In this document: positions 1-4,730 of the stretch, piece after piece
How the letters are laid out: each line of letters opens with the position of its first letter
Numbering within the stretch: position 1 is the first letter of the stretch
Assembly: GCA_023387555.1 (NCBI GenBank)
Contig: JAEWHY010000235.1
Coordinates: 1 to 5,379 of the forward strand
Length of the DNA stretch: 5,379 bases
Reading direction: 5' to 3'
Source of the DNA: Pseudomonadota bacterium
GTDB lineage: Bacteria > Pseudomonadota > Alphaproteobacteria > Rhizobiales > Xanthobacteraceae
The notes under the pieces: generated by a model
The model's input: the letters and a program-made list of their open reading frames with translations, nothing else
Databases searched by the model: none
What the model was told of the DNA's origin: nothing
Made by a program: the position numbers and the translations under genes

Positions 1-53
1 CGGAGGCGGGCTCAGCGATCCACAATTTTCTTGTAAGGCGCACAGCAGCAGGG

Positions 54-79
54 TCATCGCCCGCACCGGCGGGCGATGA
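54..79 (-). terminator. Perfect 11-bp hairpin downstream of trcR, possible terminator
   Basis: Arms 54-64 and 69-79 pair perfectly over 11 bp (TCATCGCCCGC with its complement) around a 4-nt loop. The hairpin begins 26 nt past the trcR stop on the minus strand. No T-run follows on either strand, so it is not a textbook intrinsic terminator. It could still stop transcription with Rho or protect the mRNA 3' end. The rest of 1-105 shows no gene: the + strand frame open from the left edge ends at 77-79 and its product does not look like a protein. Confidence 0.4.
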
Positions 80-105
80 GATCAATGCGGGTATGAGGAG
101 GAGTC

Positions 106-822
106 TTAGTCCTCGTCCGGATCCGGACGGGTCCCGCCGATTTTCTTCAGCTTCGCGAAGACCGACGCGACGTCCGCGTCTTCCTGCGACTTGGTGCTGG
201 CCGGTGAACGCATGTCGTCCTCGGCCTCGTGCTCCGGCGCGGTCGTCACCGATGCGGGCAGCAGCGTGACGCGCTCGTGGTCTGACGGAGCGGGCTTTTC
301 CTTGGCGGCCTTGGCGACCTGCATGTCGAGATCGATCTGCGAGCACAGGCCGAGCGTGACCGGATCGAGCGGGCTCAGATTGGGCGCATTCCAGTGGCTG
401 CGCTCCCGGATGCTCTGGATCGTCGTCTTGGTGGTGCCGACCAGCCGCATGATCTGGCTGTCCTTGAGCTCGGGATGATTGCGGATCAGCCAGAGAATGG
501 CATTGGGGCGGTCCTGCCGGCGCGAGACCGGGGTGTAGCGCGGGCCGCGCTTGGTCTTCTGCTCCGGGACCCGCACCCTACGGTCGGCGAGATGCAGGCG
601 GCGTTTGGTGTCCTTCTCCGCGCGCTCGATTTCGTCGCGGGTCAACTGGCCGGTCTGGATCGGATCGAGGCCCTTGATGCCCTGCGCGGAATCGCCGTCG
701 GCGATCGCCCTGACCTCGAGCGGGTGCAGCTTGCAGAATTCGGCGATCTGATCGAACGACAGCGCGGTGTTCTCGACCAGCCACACGGCGGTGGCCTTCG
801 GCATCAGCGGCGCTTCCTGCAT
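106..822 (-). CDS. trcR: DUF1013 family cell-cycle transcriptional regulator TrcR
   Basis: The 238-residue product matches the DUF1013 family; the segment MPKATAVWLVENTALSFDQI at residues 7-26 is the family's usual N-terminal signature. In Caulobacter the DUF1013 protein TrcR tracks with RNA polymerase and affects cell-cycle promoters and antibiotic tolerance; the same role here is inferred. Two helix-turn-helix-like segments are visible, about residues 12-43 and 109-141, each followed by an LDP motif (52-54 and 152-154). A polar, Pro/Glu/Asp-rich tail (about 172-238) ends in DPDED. The start at 822 is chosen because AAGGAG (831-836) lies 8 nt upstream and the family signature follows at once. 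The frame stays open to 1017, but that part overlaps the promoter and the lipoprotein gene. Met7 (804) is an alternative start with a weaker ribosome site. No GANTC methylation site lies in 823-947. Confidence 0.93.
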   Translation of the reverse strand: MQEAPLMPKATAVWLVENTALSFDQIAEFCKLHPLEVRAIADGDSAQGIKGLDPIQTGQLTRDEIERAEKDTKRRLHLADRRVRVPEQKTKRGPRYTPVSRRQDRPNAILWLIRNHPELKDSQIMRLVGTTKTTIQSIRERSHWNAPNLSPLDPVTLGLCSQIDLDMQVAKAAKEKPAPSDHERVTLLPASVTTAPEHEAEDDMRSPASTKSQEDADVASVFAKLKKIGGTRPDPDED

Positions 823-830
823 GGCAAAAT

Positions 831-836
831 CTCCTT
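831..836 (-). promoter_or_regulatory. Ribosome binding site that fixes the trcR start
   Basis: Read on the minus strand this is AAGGAG, 8 nt before the ATG at 820-822. It is the best Shine-Dalgarno match near the gene and supports this start over the in-frame upstream codons. Confidence 0.75.
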
Positions 837-883
837 CGCGCTCCGCCCGCCCGTCGGGGCGTATTTGGAAGGCGAAGCAGGTC

Positions 884-898
884 GTCATCGGGGATGAC
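884..898. repeat. Small palindrome in the trcR leader
   Basis: GTCATC (884-889) and GATGAC (893-898) are perfect inverted arms around three G's on the + strand. The site lies just downstream of the predicted trcR transcription start, so it could be an operator half of the promoter region or an RNA hairpin in the leader. It is short enough to arise by chance. Confidence 0.25.
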
Positions 899-911
899 CG
901 GAATGGTATCC

Positions 912-940
912 AATATAGGCCCTGACGGCCTATCGGGCAA
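912..940 (-). promoter_or_regulatory. Candidate sigma70-type promoter of trcR
   Basis: On the minus strand, TTGCCC (935-940, four of six matches to TTGACA) is followed by a 17-nt spacer and TATATT (912-917, five of six matches to TATAAT). Transcription would begin near 905, giving a leader of roughly 83 nt before the ATG at 822. The -35 lies 7 nt beyond the lipoprotein stop codon, so trcR can have its own promoter even if it is also read through from upstream. Confidence 0.5.
915..933. repeat. Inverted repeat in the trcR promoter spacer, candidate operator
   Basis: Arms ATAGGCC (915-921) and GGCCTAT (927-933) pair perfectly around 5 nt. The dyad fills the spacer between the predicted -35 and -10 and overlaps the -10 by three bases, a usual position for a repressor site. 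It also lies 14 nt past the lipoprotein stop and could act as a weak 3' hairpin for that gene; no T-run follows. Confidence 0.4.
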
Positions 941-947
941 CGGCAGG

Positions 948-1391
948 TCAGCAGCCGCGGCAGATATTCACGACGCGGTTGAGCCGGGCATCCTCTTGCC
1001 GCTGCTTTGCCCACCACTCTTCGGAATACGCGCGTTGGGGCTGGCCCGACGCGGACGAGGAATGCCGGGAGCCGGTGGTGCTGGAGGCGGCATGGGGCTC
1101 CAGAGCGGTCGGCCGCGTCCGCACGATCGCGCGGGTCGGAGCGCCGGCTGGAACCGGTTCCGCGTCGCGGCGTTCGACCACGGTGCTGCTGCCGGACGGC
1201 ATCTGCGCAAGACGCCGGGCCGTCGGCCCGGTTCCATCGAGGAAGACCTCATCCGCCAGCACGTGATGCGGGAGCGGTTGTCCGGTGGCGTTCTCGACTT
1301 GGTAATTCCCGCCACCGCCGGTGCTGCCGCAGCCGGAAAGCGCCAGGGCGACTGCCGAAACGGCTAACAATTTCGTGTGGAACGTGTTCAT
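948..1391 (-). CDS. Small conserved-type lipoprotein of unknown function
   Basis: I do not recognise a named family. The 147-residue product starts with a lipoprotein signal peptide: Lys7, a hydrophobic stretch at 8-18, then the lipobox L18-S-G-C21, where Cys21 would be lipidated by Lgt and the signal removed by LspA. Gly22 follows, so there is no Asp retention signal, which suggests the outer membrane. The mature part has a Gly-rich linker, a region with NATGQPLP, VFLDGTGPTARRLAQMPSG and an Arg/Val-rich stretch (about 30-90), a low-complexity Ser/Thr-rich segment (about 98-115), and a Trp-rich, charged C-terminus ending in CRGC. That terminal CXXC could bind metal or form a disulfide; this is inference. 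The ATG at 1391 has a GGGGG-type upstream stretch and a candidate promoter about 40 nt away. It lies upstream of trcR on the same strand with a 125-nt gap. Confidence 0.8.
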   Translation of the reverse strand: MNTFHTKLLAVSAVALALSGCGSTGGGGNYQVENATGQPLPHHVLADEVFLDGTGPTARRLAQMPSGSSTVVERRDAEPVPAGAPTRAIVRTRPTALEPHAASSTTGSRHSSSASGQPQRAYSEEWWAKQRQEDARLNRVVNICRGC

Positions 1392-1431
1392 GCCCAGCCG
1401 CCCCCCATCAGGCTACGCGGACGATTAAACC

Positions 1432-1460
1432 ACTATAGCTTTTCTGAGGCGTTAAGTCGA
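1432..1460 (-). promoter_or_regulatory. Candidate sigma70-type promoter of the lipoprotein gene
   Basis: On the minus strand, TCGACT (1455-1460, four of six matches to TTGACA), a 17-nt spacer and TATAGT (1432-1437, five of six matches to TATAAT) precede the ATG at 1391. The predicted start near 1425 gives a leader of about 33 nt. This is the best promoter match in the divergent region 1392-1516. Confidence 0.5.
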
Positions 1461-1471
1461 ATTCTAGTGGC

Positions 1472-1500
1472 TTGACTTCCCGGGGCTCCCGCCCCCATCT
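1472..1500 (+). promoter_or_regulatory. Weak candidate promoter upstream of ispH
   Basis: TTGACT (1472-1477) is a five-of-six -35 match, but at 16-18 nt spacing there is no good -10 (CCATCT or its neighbours, 1495-1500). The spacer also holds a GC hairpin, GGGGC/GCCCC (1482-1486 with 1491-1495). If transcription starts near 1507 the ispH leader is very short, which would favour the later ATG at 1550. The evidence is thin. Confidence 0.2.
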
Positions 1501-1516
1501 CGCGGTGAGAGTCCCG

Positions 1517-2518
1517 ATGAAAAATGCGCAAATGATCGGCCTGACGGGCATGTCCGGCGGCGAAAAGCCGTCGCTTCGCGTGATTCTCTGCTCTCCGCGG
1601 GGGTTTTGCGCCGGTGTGGTGCGCGCCATCGACTCGGTGGAGCGGGCGCTCGCCCTGTACGGGCCGCCGGTCTATGTCCGGCATGAGATCGTCCACAACC
1701 GCTACGTGGTTGAAAGCCTGAGAGAAAAGGGCGCGATTTTCGTCGAGGAGCTGGACGAGATCCCCGATACCGACGCGCCGGTGGTCTTTTCCGCCCATGG
1801 CGTGCCGAAGTCGGTGCCCGAAAATGCCCGGACGCGCAATTTCATCACCCTCGACGCCACCTGTCCGTTGGTCACCAAGGTCCATCGCGAGGCCGATATT
1901 CATTTCCGCCGCGGACGTGAGATCCTGCTGATCGGCCATGCCGGCCATCCGGAGGTGATCGGCACCATGGGCCAGTTGCCGGAGGGGGCGGTGACGCTGA
2001 TCCAGACCCTCGAGGAAGCGCGGGCCTTTGTACCGAAGGACCCGGCCAACCTCGCCTTCGTGACGCAGACGACGCTGTCGGTCGACGATACGGCTGGGAT
2101 CGTCGAACTGCTGCGGACGCGCTTTCCCTCGATCGTCGGGCCGCACCGCGAGGATATCTGCTACGCCACCACCAACCGGCAGGAGGCCGTCAAGCTCGTC
2201 GCTCCGCTGGTCGACGCCATGGTCGTGGTCGGTGCGCCGAATTCCTCCAACTCACAGCGCCTCAAGGAAGTCGCCGAGCGGGCCGGCTGCCCCTATGCTG
2301 TGCTGGTGCAGCGCGCCGCCGAGATCGACTGGGAGCGCCTTGGCGCCATCACCTCGCTCGGGGTGACGGCCGGCGCCTCCGCGCCCGAGGTTCTGGTCGA
2401 GGAAGTGCTCGATGCTTTTGCCCAGCGCTATGATTTGAATGTGCAGACCATGTCGGCCACCGAGGAGAACATGTTCTTTCCATTGCCGCGTCCGCTGCGT
2501 CCTGAAGCTGCGGAGTGA
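1517..2518 (+). CDS. ispH: 4-hydroxy-3-methylbut-2-enyl diphosphate reductase
   Basis: IspH (LytB) carries out the last step of the MEP isoprenoid pathway in the cytoplasm, reducing HMBPP to IPP and DMAPP with a [4Fe-4S] cluster. The 333-residue product has all three cluster cysteines: Cys31 in PRGFCAGV, Cys116 in DATCPLVTKVH and Cys215 in DICYATTNRQ. It also has the substrate-site residues His60 (EIVHN), His94 (SAHG), His144 and Glu146 (GHPEV), the TQTTLSVDD loop (183-191) and the SSN motif (243-245). E. coli IspH is 316 residues. The excess is N-terminal, so the ATG at 1550 (322 residues, beginning MSGGEKPSLRV) is a serious alternative; relatives I recall begin close to it. Neither ATG has a strong ribosome site; GGTGAGAG lies upstream of 1517. 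The upstream TTG at 1472 is rejected. The gene is followed by thrB after 3 nt and heads a likely operon. Confidence 0.95.
   Translation: MKNAQMIGLTGMSGGEKPSLRVILCSPRGFCAGVVRAIDSVERALALYGPPVYVRHEIVHNRYVVESLREKGAIFVEELDEIPDTDAPVVFSAHGVPKSVPENARTRNFITLDATCPLVTKVHREADIHFRRGREILLIGHAGHPEVIGTMGQLPEGAVTLIQTLEEARAFVPKDPANLAFVTQTTLSVDDTAGIVELLRTRFPSIVGPHREDICYATTNRQEAVKLVAPLVDAMVVVGAPNSSNSQRLKEVAERAGCPYAVLVQRAAEIDWERLGAITSLGVTAGASAPEVLVEEVLDAFAQRYDLNVQTMSATEENMFFPLPRPLRPEAAE
2512..2515 (+). promoter_or_regulatory. Ribosome binding site for thrB inside the ispH end
   Basis: GGAG lies 6 nt before the GTG at 2522 and within the last codons of ispH, just before its stop (2516-2518). It supports the unusual GTG start of thrB and translation coupled to ispH. 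Confidence 0.55.
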
Positions 2519-2521
2519 TTT

Positions 2522-3499
2522 GTGGCGGTCTATACCGATGTTTCCGCTGAGGAGCTGGACGCGTTTCTTGCCGAATATGATCTCGGCAAGCTGCTGTCCT
2601 ACAAGGGCATTGCCGAAGGGGTGCAGAATTCCAACTTTCTGCTGCACACCGATGCCGGCTATTTCATCCTGACGCTGTACGAGCGGCTGGTCGCGGTCGA
2701 GGACCTGCCGTTCTTCGTCGCGCTGATGGAGCACCTCGCGCTGCGCGGCATCAATTGCCCGCAGCCGGTGCGGATGCGCGACGGGCGCACGCTCGGCGAA
2801 CTCTGCGGGCGCGCGGCCTCGATCGTCACCTTTCTCGACGGCGTCTGGATGCGCCGCGTCGAGGCAAAGCACTGCACCGCGGTCGGCGAGGCGCTGGCGC
2901 GGCTGCATCTGGCGGGCGAAGACTTCACCGGTCGCCGCGAAAACGCGCTTGCCGCCACGCGGCTCGGACCGCTGTTTGAGTCCTGCGCCGACCGGATCGA
3001 CACCATCCAGCCCGGCATGCTGGCGGCGATCCGCGCCGAAGTCGATTTCCTGGCGCGCCACTGGCCACGCGGATTGCCGGACGGCGTGATCCATGCCGAC
3101 CTGTTTCCGGACAATGTGTTCTTTCTCGGCGAGCGGCTGTCGGGGCTGATCGACTTCTATTTCGCCTGCAACGATATGCTGGCCTATGACGTCGCGATCT
3201 GCCTGAACGCCTGGTGTTTCGAGAACGATCATTCGTACAACGTGACCAAGGGTCGGGCTCTGCTGCAGGCCTATGCGAAGGTGCGGCCGCTCACCGATGC
3301 CGAGCTTGCTGCGATTCCGCTGCTGGCGCGCGGCGCGGCCCTGCGCTTCCTCGCGACGCGTGTGGTCGACTGGCTGAATGTGCCGCCCGGCGCGCTGGTG
3401 CGGCCGAAATCGCCGCAGGAGTATTTCCGGAAGCTGCGCTTCCATCAGCATGTGAAGAGCGTGCACGATTACGGCGTCGAGGCGCGTGAACTTGCGTGA
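2522..3499 (+). CDS. thrB: Homoserine kinase, APH-like type
   Basis: The 325-residue product matches the aminoglycoside-phosphotransferase-like homoserine kinase found in many alphaproteobacteria and pseudomonads (around 320 residues), not the GHMP-type ThrB of E. coli. It phosphorylates L-homoserine with ATP to O-phospho-L-homoserine for threonine synthesis. Visible features are the N-terminal lobe with GIAEGVQNSNFLL (29-41) and GYFILTLYE (46-54), the catalytic-loop motif HADLFPDN (191-198, Asp193 as expected base) and the metal-binding DFYF segment (Asp211), followed by AYDVAICLNAWCFE. The GTG start is supported by GGAG upstream and by MAVYTDVS-type N-termini recalled from relatives. The 3-nt gap to ispH and the 10-nt gap to rnhA indicate one operon. 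No other threonine gene is in the window. A long open frame on the opposite strand is a composition shadow. Confidence 0.93.
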   Translation: MAVYTDVSAEELDAFLAEYDLGKLLSYKGIAEGVQNSNFLLHTDAGYFILTLYERLVAVEDLPFFVALMEHLALRGINCPQPVRMRDGRTLGELCGRAASIVTFLDGVWMRRVEAKHCTAVGEALARLHLAGEDFTGRRENALAATRLGPLFESCADRIDTIQPGMLAAIRAEVDFLARHWPRGLPDGVIHADLFPDNVFFLGERLSGLIDFYFACNDMLAYDVAICLNAWCFENDHSYNVTKGRALLQAYAKVRPLTDAELAAIPLLARGAALRFLATRVVDWLNVPPGALVRPKSPQEYFRKLRFHQHVKSVHDYGVEARELA

Positions 3500-3509
3500 A
3501 CCTGCTGCA

Positions 3510-3965
3510 ATGAGCCTGCCTCACGTTGTCATCCATACCGACGGCGCCTGCTCGGGTAATCCGGGGCCCGGCGGCTGGGGCGCGATCCTGCAATCCGGCG
3601 GTCACACCAAGGAACTGAGAGGCGGCGAGGCCCACACCACCAATAACCGCATGGAATTGATGGCGGCGATCTCGGCGCTGGAAACGCTCAAGAAGCCGTG
3701 CCGCGTCGATCTCTATACCGACAGCCAGTATGTGCGGAACGGAATTTCCAGCTGGATCCACGGCTGGAAGAGGAACGGCTGGCGCACCGCCGACAAGAAG
3801 CCGGTGAAGAATGTCGACCTGTGGCAGCGGCTCGATGCTGCGCTCGCCCAGCATCAGGTGACATGGCACTGGGTCAAGGGCCATGCCGGGCATGACCTGA
3901 ACGAGCGCGCGGACGAACTCGCGCGTGCGGGAATTGCCGAGCTGCGGCTGAAGGGAAAGATGTAG
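3510..3965 (+). CDS. rnhA: Ribonuclease HI
   Basis: This cytoplasmic enzyme cuts the RNA strand of RNA-DNA hybrids, removing R-loops and replication primers. The 151-residue product (E. coli 155) holds the complete catalytic set: Asp11 (HTDGACSGNPGPGGWG), Glu49 (NNRMELMA), Asp71 (YTDSQYV) and Asp135 (ERADELA), plus His125 in VKGHAGHD. The Trp/Lys-rich substrate-binding handle is present (about 82-101, WIHGWKRNGWRTADKK). The ATG at 3510 is chosen because its product begins MSLPHVVIHTDG like known RNase HI proteins. An in-frame GTG at 3486 would add eight residues and overlap thrB by 14 nt. Neither has a strong ribosome site, so translation may depend on coupling to thrB. Likely third gene of the ispH-thrB-rnhA operon. 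Confidence 0.95.
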   Translation: MSLPHVVIHTDGACSGNPGPGGWGAILQSGGHTKELRGGEAHTTNNRMELMAAISALETLKKPCRVDLYTDSQYVRNGISSWIHGWKRNGWRTADKKPVKNVDLWQRLDAALAQHQVTWHWVKGHAGHDLNERADELARAGIAELRLKGKM

Positions 3966-3966
3966 G

Positions 3967-3990
3967 CGCGGCGTTAGAGGCGACGCCGTG
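3967..3990 (+). terminator. Hairpin just after rnhA, weak terminator candidate
   Basis: Arms 3967-3974 and 3983-3990 form 8 pairs, one of them G-T, around an 8-nt loop, starting 1 nt after the rnhA stop. GC-rich sequence follows and no T-run is present. It is the only hairpin placed directly at the end of the three-gene cluster. Confidence 0.3.
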
Positions 3991-4036
3991 GCGCGGGATG
4001 GTCGCCCGTTTCGCTGTCGCGAGGTGCGCCGAATGA

Positions 4037-4084
4037 CGAAGCAATCCAATCCTGGATCTTCTTGCGACCCGATGAATTGCTTCG
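4037..4084. repeat. Degenerate intergenic palindromic element
   Basis: CGAAGCAAT (4037-4045) and ATTGCTTCG (4076-4084) are perfect 9-bp inverted arms 30 nt apart. The inner part holds a smaller dyad, ATCCA/TGGAT (4044-4048 with 4053-4057), and the segment TTGCGACCCGATG. From memory, Bradyrhizobium and Rhodopseudomonas genomes carry many intergenic repeats with arms of this kind (GACGAAGCAATCC and its complement) around a TTTGCGGCCCGATGG-like core. This looks like a decayed copy. It lies between the convergent ends of rnhA and the peroxiredoxin gene, where such repeats usually sit. The family link is inferred, not searched. Confidence 0.5.
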
Positions 4085-4139
4085 CCTGACCAGTCAACGG
4101 GCGGCGCAAAGCGCACACCCGTTACTTCGAAATCGCTCC

Positions 4140-4162
4140 GAAGGCCGGGTCAGAGGGCCTTC
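4140..4162 (-). terminator. Hairpin spanning the peroxiredoxin stop codon
   Basis: GAAGGCC (4140-4146) and GGCCTTC (4156-4162) form a perfect 7-bp stem with a 9-nt loop that contains the stop codon (4150-4152). On the minus strand it is followed by GGAGCGATTTCG, not a T-run. It may end transcription or stabilise the mRNA, but the left part of the stem is coding and the pairing may be incidental. Confidence 0.3.
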
Positions 4163-4632
4163 AGCAGAGCCTCGGCGCCCGATGCGTCCGCCTTGCCGGG
4201 CGCTTCTTCGACAGCGAGCGATTTCACGACGCCATCGTCGACCACCATGCAATATCGCTTCGACCGGATGCCAAGGCCGCCGCCCGAGGCGTCGAGTTCG
4301 AGGCCAATCGCCTTCGCAAAGTCGGCGCTGCCGTCGGCGAGAAACTCGATGTCGTCGGAGCCGGCCGCGCTCTTCCAGGCGCCCATCACGAAGGGATCGT
4401 TCACCGCCGTCACGGCGATGGTGTCGATGCCCTTCGCCTTGATGGCGGCGGCATTGGCGACGAAGCCGGGTAGGTGGTTCTTGGTGCAGGTCGGCGTGAA
4501 CGCGCCGGGCACCGCGAACAACACGACCTTCTTGCCCTTGAACACCTCGTCGGTGGTCTTCGGCTTCGGGCCATCCGCGGTCATGATGCGGAAGGTGGTG
4601 CTGGGTAATGTGTCGCCGACCTTGATGGCCAT
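4150..4632 (-). CDS. Type II / Prx5-like peroxiredoxin
   Basis: The 160-residue product reduces hydrogen peroxide and organic hydroperoxides with a thiol donor. It has no signal peptide and should be cytoplasmic. The active site is PGAFTPTCTKNHLPGF (42-57) with peroxidatic Cys49 and Thr46; the supporting Arg is Arg126 in RSKRYC. VNDPF (77-81) and the GLGIRSKRY region are typical of the Prx5/PrxII subfamily, and the length is normal. The second cysteine of plant PrxII enzymes is absent (the aligned segment reads IDTIAVTAVNDPF). The only other cysteine is Cys128, two residues after Arg126, where relatives I recall have Ser or Ala. It is thus probably a 1-Cys-type enzyme using glutathione or glutaredoxin, or one with an unusual resolving cysteine. 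The start has AGAGGG (4639-4644) 6 nt upstream. It lies 90 nt downstream of a DsbD-like gene on the same strand. Confidence 0.93.
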   Translation of the reverse strand: MAIKVGDTLPSTTFRIMTADGPKPKTTDEVFKGKKVVLFAVPGAFTPTCTKNHLPGFVANAAAIKAKGIDTIAVTAVNDPFVMGAWKSAAGSDDIEFLADGSADFAKAIGLELDASGGGLGIRSKRYCMVVDDGVVKSLAVEEAPGKADASGAEALLKAL

Positions 4633-4701
4633 GAAAATCCCTCTTTGCGTGTCACGTCATTACCCTGCGGCACTGGCTGGCCGCTTCGGGCAAGGCTTCG
4701 C

Positions 4702-4730
4702 AAAATAGGCGGGGCCGATAGGTTAGTCGA
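4702..4730 (-). promoter_or_regulatory. Candidate promoter of the peroxiredoxin gene
   Basis: On the minus strand, TCGACT (4725-4730), a 17-nt spacer and TATTTT (4702-4707, four of six matches) overlap the end of the DsbD-like gene. Its -35 hexamer is the same as that proposed for the lipoprotein gene. The leader would be about 63 nt. No operator-like palindrome was seen beside it, so peroxide regulation cannot be inferred. Confidence 0.3.

Noticed and set aside
1..58. Possible small minus-strand gene starting at 58 and running off the left edge
   Set aside because: Only 19 codons are visible, its start lies inside the hairpin at 54-79, and there is no ribosome site or recognisable sequence.
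394..897. 167-codon plus-strand frame opposite trcR
   Set aside because: It is a shadow frame of the DUF1013 gene with no ribosome site and no known motif.
823..1017. N-terminal extension of the trcR frame up to 1017
   Set aside because: It overlaps the lipoprotein 3' end, contains the predicted promoter, reads as Arg/Pro/Cys-rich noise, and a good ribosome site lies directly before the ATG at 822.
894..1438. Overlapping plus-strand frames opposite the lipoprotein gene
   Set aside because: Their Arg/Gly/Ala-rich products are typical high-GC shadows, while the minus strand has a lipobox, stop and promoter.
1452..1466. CtrA-like site (TTAA-N7-TTAA) in the divergent region
   Set aside because: Only the left half matches; the right half reads TCTA.
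1472..1516. TTG start for ispH at 1472
   Set aside because: No ribosome site, it overlaps the TTGACT promoter-like hexamer, and the added residues are absent from IspH proteins I know.
1433..2146. 237-codon minus-strand frame opposite ispH
   Set aside because: It is a shadow of ispH, with no recognisable domain and an Arg/His-rich composition.
2252..3466. 404-codon open frame on the minus strand opposite ispH and thrB
   Set aside because: Both plus-strand genes are certain from catalytic motifs. The antisense product is rich in Arg, Gln and His, as expected of a high-GC shadow frame.
3291..4118. 275-codon minus-strand frame opposite thrB and rnhA
   Set aside because: It covers two well-supported genes and the palindromic remnant; the product shows no family features.
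4193..4708. 171-codon plus-strand frame opposite the peroxiredoxin
   Set aside because: It is a shadow; the minus strand carries the full peroxiredoxin active site.
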